A stretch of 64,000 bases of DNA, from assembly GCA_011525685.1 (NCBI GenBank), contig WYBW01000009.1:16135-80134 (forward strand). The letters run 5' to 3'. The notes beneath the pieces were generated by a model. That model made no database searches, was not told where the DNA came from, and was given only the letters and a program-made list of their open reading frames with translations. Source of the DNA: Verrucomicrobiia bacterium. GTDB lineage: Bacteria; Verrucomicrobiota; Verrucomicrobiia; Limisphaerales; JADLHS01. A program made the position numbers and the translations under genes. Shown in pieces: positions 34,383 through 43,858 of the stretch; the first letter of the stretch is position 1, and every line of letters begins with the position of its first letter.

Positions 34383-34850
34383 ATGAAGCTGACCGTTCGA
34401 GGCGAATACGCGTTGCGAGCCTTGTTGGTGCTGGGGAGAGATTACCTTGAGGACGACTCCGTGGTCCGAATCCAGGCCATCGCTGATCAACAGAGCATCC
34501 CAAAGCGGTTTCTCGAGCAAATCCTCAACGACCTTAAATCCGCCGGGGTGGTGGAAAGCAAGCGGGGCGTGGCTGGGGGGTATCGGCTGCGCCGCCCTCC
34601 GCAGCAAATCACGCTGGCCGAGATCGTCCGGCACGTGGACGGCCCGCTGGCGCCGGTCAGTTGTGTGAGTGAGCGATACTACGAAAAGTGCTCGTGCCCG
34701 GATGAAGCCCGTTGTCCGATTCGCAGCGTGATGAAGGAAGTGCGGGAAGCCACGGTGAAGATTCTGGAAAACGTCACGGTCGCCGACCTGTGCGAGCGCT
34801 GGCGCAAGCTGCGCCAGGAACCGGGCGGGCCGTTTGATTTTATCATCTGA
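34383..34850 (+). CDS. Rrf2-family transcriptional regulator
   Basis: 155 residues. Winged helix: MKLTVRGEYALRALLVLGRDY, QAIADQQSIPKRFLEQILNDLKSAGVVESKRGVAGGYRLRRPPQQITLAEIVRHVDGPL. The C-terminal part has four cysteines (SC-x8-C-x-C-x5-C: SCVSERYYEKCSCPDEARC), a pattern compatible with iron-sulfur or redox sensing as in IscR-type members. CymR-type Rrf2 proteins control sulfur uptake in Gram-positive bacteria; divergence from sbp suggests a similar job here. A TTGACT at 34347 with TAAATG at 34370 (17-base spacing) is a weak promoter candidate. Confidence 0.85.
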   Translation: MKLTVRGEYALRALLVLGRDYLEDDSVVRIQAIADQQSIPKRFLEQILNDLKSAGVVESKRGVAGGYRLRRPPQQITLAEIVRHVDGPLAPVSCVSERYYEKCSCPDEARCPIRSVMKEVREATVKILENVTVADLCERWRKLRQEPGGPFDFII

Positions 34851-34925
34851 CCGGAAAGAGCCCCCGGCGGGACCATCTTTTTCGTTTCGCTCCGCCGCAG
34901 AGAGCAGCGCAAGGACGCTGCCCCA

Positions 34926-36467
34926 TCATCGGCCCAGCACCCTGCGCGTAGGACTGATGAAGCCGGGCGCGAGATCAGGATCCGGCGTTGTTTCCTCTGG
35001 AAGCGAGGGCTTGGCCTTTCCGCCGTTCAAGCTGACACTGAGTCCCACCACGGCGGCGAAATGCAGCATGTCCGAGGCAAACCCGCCCACCACCAGGAAG
35101 AACATGAAGACCCGCGTGAGGAAATCGGCCAGCAGGAACGCATTGATGATCCGGAGCGCCGGATCGCCGTAACGGTAGTTGTTCAAAAGGACACGGTAAC
35201 CTGCGATCAAAAACCAGATCAGCCCACCCAACCCCCAAATGCCGAACGGAATGATCACCGAAAGGGGGCCGTTATGGTAGTCGCCCGCAAGCGCCGCACC
35301 GATCTGATCCTCGGAGATGGCATTTAACTGGAACGCCTGCTCGGTGGTGGCATCGAAGTCCGAGCGTGAAAAAGCCAGGCCTTTGCCCAGCAAGAGATAT
35401 TGCGGGACCTGAGGCAGCACGGCCTTCCACATGTTCAGTCTCCAGTCCGAGGATATCTGCGCGGAGTACTTTGCCACCGGGTCGAGGGGTACCGGCAGCA
35501 CGGCCAGCGCGCGCTGGATAGTGAAGGGGAGTTTCGACGTAAAAGGCAGAGCCACGGCAGCCAAGAGAACCCCACTGATCGCCAGAACCGGTAACAACTT
35601 CGTGCGATGCAGCCCCTCGAGATAGAACTGAAGACCGAAGCACAAGAGCATGAACAACAGCGTAGAGCGGAATCCACCCAGAAGTCCGATCCCGGAGCAG
35701 AGCACGAAAATGACAAAGCGCCAGGGCTTGCCCGATAACATCAATCCCCGCACCCCATGCCTGGCCAGCATGTAACAGAAGATCGCGGCGGATGCGGCGC
35801 TCAAACCCACCAGGCGTGTCGAACCCAGTTCGATGGTTGAGGTGTCGGTGGAAAAAATCGGGAACAGCCAGAACAAGAACGGCATCCAAGAAACGAGGAT
35901 CGGAAAAAGGTCGCCGATGAGGTTGGTGACCCCACCGAGGAAGAACAATCCTACATATAGCGCGGCCCGGTCCGGGGGAATGCGGTAAGCCGTGATGGCA
36001 AAGTATCCCAAGATGGACAGCAACAGCAGCAGATAGCGCTTTCCGCCATAGACCTCGCCTCCGAGCGCGCGCAAGCCGATTCCACCGGTCAGTTGGGCCG
36101 TCACCAGAATCACGATCACGAGAAAGATCAGCGGCCGTGTCAGACTGGGAACTTTCAGAAACTGGTAACGTCGGTCCAGGGTCCGCCGGGTCAGCGAAAG
36201 CATGAAGCTGAACGCAATGGCGGCGGCGCCGAAGGTCGGCCGCCCCTGCACGAAGAACAGAACTGCCGTGGCGTTCCACAACAGCAACATGAGCGGGTAG
36301 TGATACCGGATGAGCAGCGGCGAACAGAGGAGGGCCAACACGAGGGAAACCGTGACGAAGGCCTCGCGTTGCAGCGGATTGGCCAGCAGATAACCCAGGA
36401 AGATCGCGGCGGGAACGCAGATCGCGTAAACGACGAGCGACCGCAATGCCGATTGGACGTTACTCAT
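34926..36467 (-). CDS. O-antigen ligase/polymerase-like membrane protein
   Basis: 513 residues with about 11-12 hydrophobic helices and a larger non-membrane loop at about 320-410 (AVLPVPLDPVAKYSAQISSDWRLNMWKAVLPQVPQYLLLGKGLAFSRSDFDA). The stretch GxGxxxS with Arg and the loop DWRLNMWK resemble the Wzy_C/O-antigen ligase superfamily, which joins or polymerises lipid-linked glycans on the periplasmic side. It begins a glycan cluster (34.9-46.3 kb). Ligase and polymerase cannot be separated by sequence alone. Confidence 0.7.
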   Translation of the reverse strand: MSNVQSALRSLVVYAICVPAAIFLGYLLANPLQREAFVTVSLVLALLCSPLLIRYHYPLMLLLWNATAVLFFVQGRPTFGAAAIAFSFMLSLTRRTLDRRYQFLKVPSLTRPLIFLVIVILVTAQLTGGIGLRALGGEVYGGKRYLLLLLSILGYFAITAYRIPPDRAALYVGLFFLGGVTNLIGDLFPILVSWMPFLFWLFPIFSTDTSTIELGSTRLVGLSAASAAIFCYMLARHGVRGLMLSGKPWRFVIFVLCSGIGLLGGFRSTLLFMLLCFGLQFYLEGLHRTKLLPVLAISGVLLAAVALPFTSKLPFTIQRALAVLPVPLDPVAKYSAQISSDWRLNMWKAVLPQVPQYLLLGKGLAFSRSDFDATTEQAFQLNAISEDQIGAALAGDYHNGPLSVIIPFGIWGLGGLIWFLIAGYRVLLNNYRYGDPALRIINAFLLADFLTRVFMFFLVVGGFASDMLHFAAVVGLSVSLNGGKAKPSLPEETTPDPDLAPGFISPTRRVLGR

Positions 36468-36814
36468 GCAACTTTCAATGCCCCCGACGCCCGACCGACC
36501 AGACTGACCTCAACATGGCCCAAGCGTCCTTGGGTATGCGAATCCGAAGCCGCCTGCGACGATCACCAATTTGTTTCATGCTATTCTCACCTGGAACACG
36601 AGCGTGGTTTTGACGTCATGCTACTAGCAGGATCGGGTATCGTTTGCAACACTTTCATGCCCACTTGCAGAATCCCTCCTTGCCAGCAGTCTCGGTGGCT
36701 TCCTGGATGCCCAAAAACCGATGCCCGCTGATGGGCCACGGAAAACGCCACTTGCCTCAAAAAGTCGCCTCTACCCTTGACTGCGTAACGCTGCTAACCA
36801 CTTCTTTGTCGCGG
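36468..36814. other. Divergent intergenic region of the glycan cluster
   Basis: 347 bases between two divergent genes. It should hold promoters for both directions. A TTGACT at about 36776 and TTTTGACGTCATGCTAC near 36608 are weak candidates, but no -35/-10 pair with good spacing was found. No repeat elements are visible here. Confidence 0.4.
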
Positions 36815-37807
36815 ATGAAAGTACTGATTGATTGTCACGTTCCCTTCAGTCTGGCGCACGGGGGCATGCAGACCCAGATCGAACAAACGCGGGCGCGGCT
36901 GCGGGAACTCGGCGTGGATGCCGATTACCTGCACTGGTGGGACGAAACCCAGCGGCCCGATGTCATCCATTTCTTCGGGGTCCCCAGCGGCAACTACGCG
37001 GGTCACGCGCGTACGAAAGGAGTGCGTTTTCTCCTGAACAACCTGTTTACCGCCACCTGCAATCGCAGCGATCTGGCCCTGACGCTCCAGTCGGTGGTGA
37101 CGCGCGTCGTGCAGTCGCTCCCGCTGCCGGCGCCGCCGGCCTGGAAAACCTATCGGGAGGCCGACCACCACGTGGTTTCGCTGCAAGCGGAAAAAGTGGT
37201 GCTCGAGCGCGTTTACGGCGTGCCGGGCGACCGGGTTACCTGTGTTCCGTATGGACTTTCCGACGCCTTCCTGAAAGCCGGTCCTGGGGATCGAAGCGAG
37301 CCGCATCTCATCTGCACGGGCACGATCACCGGGCGGAAACGCATGGTCGAACTGGCCCTTCTCGCCCAACGGGCAAGAGTCCCCATCCTGTTCGTGGGCA
37401 AGCCGTACAGTGAAGCTGAACCCTATTGGAAGGCGTTCCAGAAGCTGGTGGACGGGCAGCATGTAAAATACTTGCCGCATACCGGCAGCGAATCGCAAAT
37501 GGTCGAACTGTTGCAGCGCTCCCGGGGCTTTGTGCTGATGAGCCGGTTCGAGAATTGGTGCCTCTCGGCCCACGAAGCCGCAGCCTGCGGGTTGCCCTTG
37601 CTTTTGCCGGATCAAAAGTGGGTGCGGGAGCGCTTCGGCAGCCAGGTCTGTTGCTTTGCCGGCCGGCCGGATCGGGACGCCGAAATCCTGAGGCAGTTTT
37701 ACGATGAATGTCCCAAGCTCGCCGCGCCGAAGGTGCGTCTCTACAGTTGGCTGGAGGTCGCGCAGGACTTGAAATCCGTTTACGAGCGACTGCTCAAAAC
37801 CTCCTGA
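36815..37807 (+). CDS. GT4-type glycosyltransferase
   Basis: 330 residues from the ATG at 36815 (MKVLIDCHVPFSLAHGGMQTQIEQT), the usual GT-B N-terminus; the frame upstream has no similarity. The C-terminal nucleotide-sugar domain has LICTGTITGRKRMVELALLA, FVGKPYSEAEPYW and the GT4 E-x7-E-like region SRFENWCLSAHEAAACGLPLLLPD. It probably adds a sugar to the surface glycan of this cluster; donor and acceptor are unknown. Its 3' end overlaps the convergent next gene by 28 bases. Confidence 0.8.
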   Translation: MKVLIDCHVPFSLAHGGMQTQIEQTRARLRELGVDADYLHWWDETQRPDVIHFFGVPSGNYAGHARTKGVRFLLNNLFTATCNRSDLALTLQSVVTRVVQSLPLPAPPAWKTYREADHHVVSLQAEKVVLERVYGVPGDRVTCVPYGLSDAFLKAGPGDRSEPHLICTGTITGRKRMVELALLAQRARVPILFVGKPYSEAEPYWKAFQKLVDGQHVKYLPHTGSESQMVELLQRSRGFVLMSRFENWCLSAHEAAACGLPLLLPDQKWVRERFGSQVCCFAGRPDRDAEILRQFYDECPKLAAPKVRLYSWLEVAQDLKSVYERLLKTS

Positions 37808-38931
37808 TAGATTTCCACGTGGCGGCGCGCCACCACTTCCGGGTGGTACCGGGCGCGCATGATCGCCGCGGCGGCTCGTGGCCGGGGTGAGCCGCGGCGC
37901 ACCCACCGCGTGATCGCGTCCCGCAAGCCCGCCCAATCCTCTTCCGCGAAAAGCTCCGCCCCCTCGGCGCCTTCGGCAATATCCGGTATCCCGCCCACTC
38001 TCGTGCCGAAGAATTTCAAGTTGCGCGCCAGCGCCTCGGCCGCCACCAGGCCAAACGACTCCGCAGTCGGTACATGCACCATCCCCGAAGCGGTGTCATA
38101 CGCTTCAATCAATCCAGCGGTGTCCTTCGCACCGGTGTACGAGGCGTAACCCTCCCGTTCACCCGCTTTGATCCTCTCCATGAACGTCCGGGCGTAAGGA
38201 CTTTGCGGATTCGCCCGGCCCAGGAAGCGGAAAGTGACCGCCGGTTCCGACCGATGCAATGACTCGGCCAGCTTCAGCAATTCCAACTGGCGCTTGTACT
38301 CGCAGATCACCCCCACATTCAGAATCACGCACTGAGACGCCGGCTGTTGAACGGGCAGTTTCTCGAAGAACTGTTCACGGACGGCGTTGGGCACGCGCCA
38401 GCAGCGTCCGGCGCGCTGTCTTACGGAATCCTCGGTGTGCGCCGAGTTGCAGAAAACCCCACGGGTGCGGCGCACCGCAAAAGTCTCCAGTCGCGCCGCC
38501 AGCCAATAAAACGACAGGGGTCTCGCCCGGAGCACCCGGGCCATCTCCGCCATGTTCCCATGCAGGGTGATGACATTCGGAAACCCCGAGCGCACGGCGC
38601 TTATCGCTCCGTCGAACTCGGTGCCTTGGCCGTGAACAATGTCCGGCCGGATTTCGCGCAGCTTTCGTCGGGTGGCTCGGACGCAACCCTGATAGAGCGT
38701 GCGCATCCAACCGAGCTTGGGCACGACCAGGCTGTGGAAGCGGAGGTTCGGGGAAAGAAACTCGGGTGAACGCACCCGCTCCCGAATTGTCGAAACGACA
38801 TGCACCTCCAACTCCGGCATCCTGGCAAAACCCTGCAAAAGCGCCTCGGGCGCGGTCCCGAAATGCGGTATCGGATTGCCGCAGTCATCCAGCAACCCGC
38901 GGTTGTCCACCACCAGAAGCGCGACCTTCAT
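37780..38931 (-). CDS. GT4-type glycosyltransferase
   Basis: 383 residues from the ATG at 38931, which follows the methyltransferase stop by one base. GT-B features: MKVALLVVDNRGLLDD, PDIVHGQGTEFDGAISAVRSGFPNVITLHGNM, ILNVGVICEYKRQLELLKLAESL and the GT4 signature VHVPTAESFGLVAAEALARNLKFFGTRVGGIPDIAEGAEGAELF. A longer frame from 39030 overlaps the upstream gene and is not favoured. Forms a two-gene unit with the methyltransferase. Confidence 0.85.
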   Translation of the reverse strand: MKVALLVVDNRGLLDDCGNPIPHFGTAPEALLQGFARMPELEVHVVSTIRERVRSPEFLSPNLRFHSLVVPKLGWMRTLYQGCVRATRRKLREIRPDIVHGQGTEFDGAISAVRSGFPNVITLHGNMAEMARVLRARPLSFYWLAARLETFAVRRTRGVFCNSAHTEDSVRQRAGRCWRVPNAVREQFFEKLPVQQPASQCVILNVGVICEYKRQLELLKLAESLHRSEPAVTFRFLGRANPQSPYARTFMERIKAGEREGYASYTGAKDTAGLIEAYDTASGMVHVPTAESFGLVAAEALARNLKFFGTRVGGIPDIAEGAEGAELFAEEDWAGLRDAITRWVRRGSPRPRAAAAIMRARYHPEVVARRHVEIYQEVLSSRS

Positions 38932-38932
38932 T

Positions 38933-39736
38933 CTACCCGATCTTCTGAAATGCCCGATTATGGCCCACCTGCAGCACTTCCCGGAAGCGGGCCCGGTCAA
39001 TTTCCCCGGCCACGCGCGACGGCCCCTCAATGCCGGCCGTGGCGAAGACCGGCGGCTGGAAATTCGTGGTCAGACCCGCGTCATCCAGGACAATGATGCC
39101 TCCGGACTTGATGCTGTTCGAGCACGCGTCCCAGTCCTGTTGCACCACTTCGTAATCATGGTTGCCGTCAATGTAGATCATGTCCCAGGACCGCGAGCCG
39201 ATCAGTTCCACAGCCTCGCGATCGGTGGAGCCGGCGCGCAGCAACCTGGGATGCGGCAAGCCAAAGTGATCAAAGTTCTGAAGAGTGTCCCGGTAGTAAT
39301 CCAAGTCACGCCGATAACTCGAGGTAGAATCGCCGCTGCCGGAAAACGGCGAGATACCCCAGACCTCACAAGGAACTCCCGCCCGTCGAGACCACAACGT
39401 CACCAGACTGATGACCTGCCCGCGGAACACACCAATCTCCAGGAAGTTGCCCGGCCGGAACTCCTGCAACAGCAATTGCCACATCACGTGGAACGCGTCC
39501 TCGCCGAAGCCGCGGCGCTCGCGGGTGAAGTAAGCGCGGTGCTCCCTGATCTCGACCGGCAGTTCCCGGTGAAAATGACGGAAACATTCAAAGTAGAAGC
39601 CAGTCGGATCTTCAAGACTCCGCTGCCAGTTCGACCGCGCCAGACTCATGGCGGAAGGCTGCCGGCGCAACTTGCGGATCGTCCACAATCGCACAAGCTG
39701 ATACCAGCGGGCTCGCAGGAAACCAGTCAAAGACAT
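38933..39736 (-). CDS. Class I SAM-dependent methyltransferase
   Basis: 267 residues, Methyltransf_24-like. SAM-binding motif NFLEIGVFRGQVISLVTLWS; acidic loop VWGISPFSGSGDSTSSYRRDLDYYRDTL; MIYIDGNHDYEVVQQDWDACSNSIKSGGIIVLDDAG with the metal or catalytic acidic residues of this family. It probably methylates a sugar in the glycan made by neighbouring enzymes. One base separates its stop from the next glycosyltransferase start. Confidence 0.8.
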   Translation of the reverse strand: MSLTGFLRARWYQLVRLWTIRKLRRQPSAMSLARSNWQRSLEDPTGFYFECFRHFHRELPVEIREHRAYFTRERRGFGEDAFHVMWQLLLQEFRPGNFLEIGVFRGQVISLVTLWSRRAGVPCEVWGISPFSGSGDSTSSYRRDLDYYRDTLQNFDHFGLPHPRLLRAGSTDREAVELIGSRSWDMIYIDGNHDYEVVQQDWDACSNSIKSGGIIVLDDAGLTTNFQPPVFATAGIEGPSRVAGEIDRARFREVLQVGHNRAFQKIG

Positions 39737-39889
39737 GCGGCGAACCTAGCAATCTGACACTGGTACGCCAGCGCAAAAGACCCGCCAGGCAGTCAGGCGA
39801 AGGCACCGTGGCCTGTCAAAGGACCTCGAATTCTGCTCCGGTTTCCCGCGCCGATCACAGTGCGCTTGCACGGTGTTGCGCGGTCTGAA

Positions 39890-40903
39890 ATGCTGCCGCC
39901 GGTGAACCTCGTTGACCATGGGCCGTCCTTCGACCTGCGGCCCGAGCACATCACGATTGCGGTAACGGTTTACAACCGGAGTCAGTTCGTGCTCGGCGCG
40001 ATTCGCAGCGCCCTGGAACAGACCTTGCCGGTAAAGGTCATCGTGGTCGAGGATTGTTCCCCCGATCCCCGGCTTCGCGACCTGATTGTCGGAGAATTTG
40101 GATCGCGGATCACCTACCTCCGCAACCCGCGCAACCGCGGCTTGTTCGACAACTGGAACGCATGCCTGGAGTATTGCCAGACTCCCTGGATTTCCATCCT
40201 GCACGATGACGACCTCCTGCACCCTTGGTTCGTGGCGAGCATGCTCGAACTGGCGCGCAAGTCGCCCCAACAGAGCCTGTATTTCGGCCGTTCAGCCATC
40301 ATTGATGAGCGGGGGCAACATCATCCCGCGCCGCAAGTCTCGTGGCCGGCCGGTTGGCGACTCATTGACCTCGTAGAATTTGCCGACCGGTGTTTTGTCT
40401 ATTTTCCCGGTCAATTGTTTCGCGTGGCCGATGCCCGGGGGCTCGGCGGCGTGCGACCTCACTCCCGCTTCACCGGCGACTGGGATCTCTGGTTCCGGCT
40501 GGCGACTCATGGCGGGGGAGCGCAGACGGCAACCGAAGTTTCGATTGTGCGGACGCACGACAGCGCCGAGCGGGAGAGTTGCCGCGTGGTGCGGCAGGGC
40601 TGGAAGTGGGCGCTCGACAACATGCAGCGCAAGCGCAATCTCCGCCTGCTGCATCAGCGGAAGAACATTTCTGTGCCCTTTGACCGGGCCAAGCCGCTTG
40701 CGCATGCTCCCATTCCGAGCAGGGTGTTGTTGAACTATGCCAGAAAGTTTCCCGCGCCCTTGCTCGCTTACAACTGGTGGTTGTTTGTCCATAGCCGGCC
40801 ACCCTCGGTGGGCTATGCCATGTTTCAGCGAGTGATTCGGCTGTTGGGACCTGGCTCGCTCCGGCTCTGCTCCAGAGCTTGGAATCTGCCAAAGCAAGCT
40901 TGA
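39890..40903 (+). CDS. GT2-type glycosyltransferase
   Basis: 337 residues from the ATG at 39890; a GTG at 39860 would add 10 residues. GT-A family 2 motifs: ITIAVTVYNRSQFVLGAIRSALEQTLPVKVIVVEDCSPD, YLRNPRNRGLFDNWNACLEYCQTPWISILHDDDLLHP (DDD metal site), and RPHSRFTGDWDLWFRLATHGG. It resembles rhamnosyl- or similar transferases of capsule clusters; specificity is unknown. Convergent with the next gene, 3 bases between stops. Confidence 0.85.
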   Translation: MLPPVNLVDHGPSFDLRPEHITIAVTVYNRSQFVLGAIRSALEQTLPVKVIVVEDCSPDPRLRDLIVGEFGSRITYLRNPRNRGLFDNWNACLEYCQTPWISILHDDDLLHPWFVASMLELARKSPQQSLYFGRSAIIDERGQHHPAPQVSWPAGWRLIDLVEFADRCFVYFPGQLFRVADARGLGGVRPHSRFTGDWDLWFRLATHGGGAQTATEVSIVRTHDSAERESCRVVRQGWKWALDNMQRKRNLRLLHQRKNISVPFDRAKPLAHAPIPSRVLLNYARKFPAPLLAYNWWLFVHSRPPSVGYAMFQRVIRLLGPGSLRLCSRAWNLPKQA

Positions 40904-40906
40904 GGT

Positions 40907-41752
40907 TCAGGAGCGGCTGAGGCCCTTGGCGCGAGCCAGCCACCAATAGCGCAAGCAAAGCAGGGCGTGGTAAACCGGCGCGCTGGCCGCCACCAGCGGA
41001 TAAACCCGTCCCTCCACCCGCCATTGGTCGCGCATCCCGCGCAGCGTCCAGACGCACAACCGGTTCAATGCGGTCCGAAAGGGACGCCGGCGAATTTGTT
41101 CCCAAACCAGCGGCCACCGCGGATCCTCCCACCGCCAGCAGTTCAAATCCGTGGGCCGCCCCAAGAGCGACCGGGAAATGCAGTTGCGCCAATGGTAGGC
41201 TTGCTTTCGGCAAAGCACATTGTAAAGGCCGTGAGATTTCCTGACAGGTTGATGGTGCAGCACCAGATCAAGGAATTCGAAGCGGCCGTCCGGCACGGGC
41301 ACTTGCTCCACCATGCCAAAGAATCGAACCCGCTGGCGGTGGATCAGGAAGTGCCTCCCCTGCGGCCACTTCTTTGCCACCGCGCGCCGTCCGTTCCACC
41401 AGGGCCAGTTGCAGGTGTAGCCGGAAATTTCGCCGGGCGGTTCCGCCCCCGCACGAAATTTGATCAACCATTGCTTCAGTTCCTCGCTGGGAAATTCATC
41501 CGCATCCAGCCGCAGAATCCAGTCATGCGCCGCCTGTCCCCAGGCAAACGGCCAGTGCGGCTCCTGCTGGTATTCGCGCGCCCGCTCGAAGAACCGTCCC
41601 CCGGCCGGTTCCACAACCTCGCGCACGTTGCGGGTGTCGGGACCGTCATGCACCACCACCAGGTCGTCGAAAAGACCCTGCGTCCGGTCCAGCAGCCGAC
41701 GCAAAAGGTCCTTCTCGGTGCAAACACAGACAACAAGCGATATGGAGATCAT
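40907..41752 (-). CDS. GT2-type glycosyltransferase
   Basis: 281 residues from the ATG at 41752. MISISLVVCVCTEKDLLRRLLDRTQGLFDDLVVVHDGPD at the N-terminus, then DWILRLDADEFPSEELKQWL (DAD metal site) and GRRAVAKKWPQGRHFLIHRQRVRFFGMVEQVPVPDG. The layout matches short GT2 enzymes related to lipopolysaccharide core transferases. The start at 41773 would give a non-conserved leader. Confidence 0.8.
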   Translation of the reverse strand: MISISLVVCVCTEKDLLRRLLDRTQGLFDDLVVVHDGPDTRNVREVVEPAGGRFFERAREYQQEPHWPFAWGQAAHDWILRLDADEFPSEELKQWLIKFRAGAEPPGEISGYTCNWPWWNGRRAVAKKWPQGRHFLIHRQRVRFFGMVEQVPVPDGRFEFLDLVLHHQPVRKSHGLYNVLCRKQAYHWRNCISRSLLGRPTDLNCWRWEDPRWPLVWEQIRRRPFRTALNRLCVWTLRGMRDQWRVEGRVYPLVAASAPVYHALLCLRYWWLARAKGLSRS

Positions 41753-41806
41753 ACCCGGTGCGGCGCATAACATCGGCGGGCCATTCCCCGGCTGTCGAGC
41801 ATTTCT

Positions 41807-43063
41807 TCAAAGGGGAGGCCGACGTCGTGCGTGCCGCCACTGATGAAACCGCACCCGATAGTAGCGCACCCGCAGTGCCAACTGCTCCTGCCACGTATGG
41901 CCGAATTGGTGGCGATCCAGGTAAGCCGCGGCGGCCTGGGCGCGTTGGAGGTCCTCATCGGCCAAAGGATTGGGTTTGCCTTGCACTGTTGCCGCCAGCG
42001 CTTGTTCCAGTCGGTCGAGGGAGGTTTCGGGGCTGGCCAGAGATTGAATGTGGCGCCGGGCCGCGTTGCCCATGGTCTGCCGCAGCGCCGGATCACTGGC
42101 CAATCGTAAGATCGCGTGAGTCATCTGCTGCTGCGTGCCCACCACGAAGCCGGCTTCTCCATGTCGCGCCAGTTCCACTTGCGCCTGTCCGTCCCACGGT
42201 GTCGTGTTTACGATCACTGGCTTGCCCAGGTTCATGGGCTCGGCAATGCCGTAGCCGAAGCTCTCGCCCACCCGGGAATAGTGCAGGACCGCATCCATCG
42301 CCGCGCTTGTCAGGCGCAGTTCTTCGGCGTCGGCCGTGACCGGCAGCACCAGGAAAGCCTCCGCTTGTGGTCCGTTCCGCACCGCAGCCGTAACTTCGGG
42401 TGGTGGCGTGCGCAGGAGAAACCGCAAGTTGCGCTTCGCCTCCCAAGCCCGGCGAAAAGCCCGGATGGGTGTTTGATCCCAGCGAATGGCATCCGGTCGC
42501 CCCAAATGACCAAAGACAACCTCGTCGTCACGAATTCCGAGCGAGGCGCGAAATCGTTTTACCGCTTCCACTGCCGGACCTGGATCGGGATCAATGGGAT
42601 TGACCGCCACGCTGCAGCGCTGGAAGAAATCCAAGTTCAGTGGCCGGAAGCTGCGACGGGCGGCTTGCACCGCGCCCGTCCAGGACACGAACAAACGAAA
42701 ATCCGTCCAGGCGGCCTCACGCTCGTTCCGCAAGTGCGCGAAGATGTTGGTCTGCACCACGGGGATTTTGGGCAGCAAAGCCAGTCCATCGCCCAACACA
42801 TCGCCGATGTGTGGGTGGCCGGGAGAATGGGCGTGGATCACGTCGGGCCGCAGCCGGGCCACTTCGTCGGCCACCGGCTGGGCGGCCGTCGCCACCACGC
42901 GCGCTTCCATCCCTTGAGCGGCCACTTCGGCACGGCGCGGGCCGTCAATCAAAGACAGCACGCTGACCTCGTGGCCGCGCTCCTTGAGTCCCTTGGCCCA
43001 GCGGCAGGCGGCCTTCTCGGTGCCGCCCGTGCCGAGCGAGTTGACGAACACCAATACCCTCAT
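41807..43063 (-). CDS. GT4-type glycosyltransferase
   Basis: 418 residues. MRVLVFVNSLGTGGTEKAACRWAKGLKERGHEVSVLSL is a textbook GT-B N-terminus. The donor domain has VVFGHLGRPDAIRWDQTPIRAFRRAWEAKRNLRFLLR, HYSRVGESFGYGIAEPMNLGKPVIVNTTPWDGQAQVELARHGEAGFVVGT (GT4 E-x7-E signature). The next gene downstream is the GT2 enzyme on the same strand, 54 bases away. Substrate unknown. Confidence 0.85.
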   Translation of the reverse strand: MRVLVFVNSLGTGGTEKAACRWAKGLKERGHEVSVLSLIDGPRRAEVAAQGMEARVVATAAQPVADEVARLRPDVIHAHSPGHPHIGDVLGDGLALLPKIPVVQTNIFAHLRNEREAAWTDFRLFVSWTGAVQAARRSFRPLNLDFFQRCSVAVNPIDPDPGPAVEAVKRFRASLGIRDDEVVFGHLGRPDAIRWDQTPIRAFRRAWEAKRNLRFLLRTPPPEVTAAVRNGPQAEAFLVLPVTADAEELRLTSAAMDAVLHYSRVGESFGYGIAEPMNLGKPVIVNTTPWDGQAQVELARHGEAGFVVGTQQQMTHAILRLASDPALRQTMGNAARRHIQSLASPETSLDRLEQALAATVQGKPNPLADEDLQRAQAAAAYLDRHQFGHTWQEQLALRVRYYRVRFHQWRHARRRPPL

Positions 43064-43129
43064 GGCAAGCGACGAGTCGTGTGAGCTTTAAGGCGAGATC
43101 GAGACATTCGGAGGCTTCGCCGGGCGGAC

Positions 43130-43858
43130 CTACCCATTCCAGTCAATCAAGCCGGTGCCGGTCCAATGTCCAAAGGAGGTCAGGTCCAGCTTGGGCCGGG
43201 CGATTTCCCGCCAGATGTCCAGCATGTTCCATTGGCGGATGTCGTCGAAAGCCACGAGCGCCTGACGCGGCAACTGGATCGTGGCCAAATGTTGCAACAA
43301 GGTTCTCTCAAAACGTCCATCCTTCGGAGCATCCACGAACAACAGATCTGTCCCCGTCAGTGTGCTCGCGAAACTGCTGAAGAAGGTTGGGACGCTCAGA
43401 TCACCGATGACCTGTCGCAGCCGGCCATCCTCGAAATCGGAGGGTCGCAATGCGCTGTCTTTGATCTCCGGCCATGGGATGATGTCCAGCGTGATCAGTT
43501 CTCCATGCGGCGGTAGAGCGTGTTTCAGGGCCAGGGCGCCCAGGCCTTGGAAGGTCCCGACCTCGACCACGCGCCGCGGTTGCAGCGTCTGCACCAGCGC
43601 CGCGAGCAGCTTGTAGTGCTCGCCGGGCCACACGTCCGGGTAGTAAGGCGGCGAGACCATCCGCTTCGAGATCCAGGACAGATCCAGGCGGCGCGCCGCG
43701 GCGACGGCGCCGAGCGCAACGTCAAACAACCGCTCACTTGGCCGGCCCGGGTCGTCGTCCGCCGAAGCCAGCGCGGAATACTCAATGTGGCGGCACCGAA
43801 AGGGCAACGGCAGACTCCAGTGCAACGCCTTGCGTTTGAGTCGGTCAGTCAGGTTCAT
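43130..43858 (-). CDS. Class I SAM-dependent O-methyltransferase
   Basis: 242 residues. SAM site RRVVEVGTFQGLGALALKHALPPHGELITLDIIPWPEIKDSALR and TGTDLLFVDAPKDGRFERTLLQHLATIQLPRQALVAFDDIRQWNM. The start overlaps the stop of the FkbM-type gene by 4 bases (ATGA), so the two are translationally coupled. It probably modifies a sugar or lipid of the surface polymer. Confidence 0.75.
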   Translation of the reverse strand: MNLTDRLKRKALHWSLPLPFRCRHIEYSALASADDDPGRPSERLFDVALGAVAAARRLDLSWISKRMVSPPYYPDVWPGEHYKLLAALVQTLQPRRVVEVGTFQGLGALALKHALPPHGELITLDIIPWPEIKDSALRPSDFEDGRLRQVIGDLSVPTFFSSFASTLTGTDLLFVDAPKDGRFERTLLQHLATIQLPRQALVAFDDIRQWNMLDIWREIARPKLDLTSFGHWTGTGLIDWNG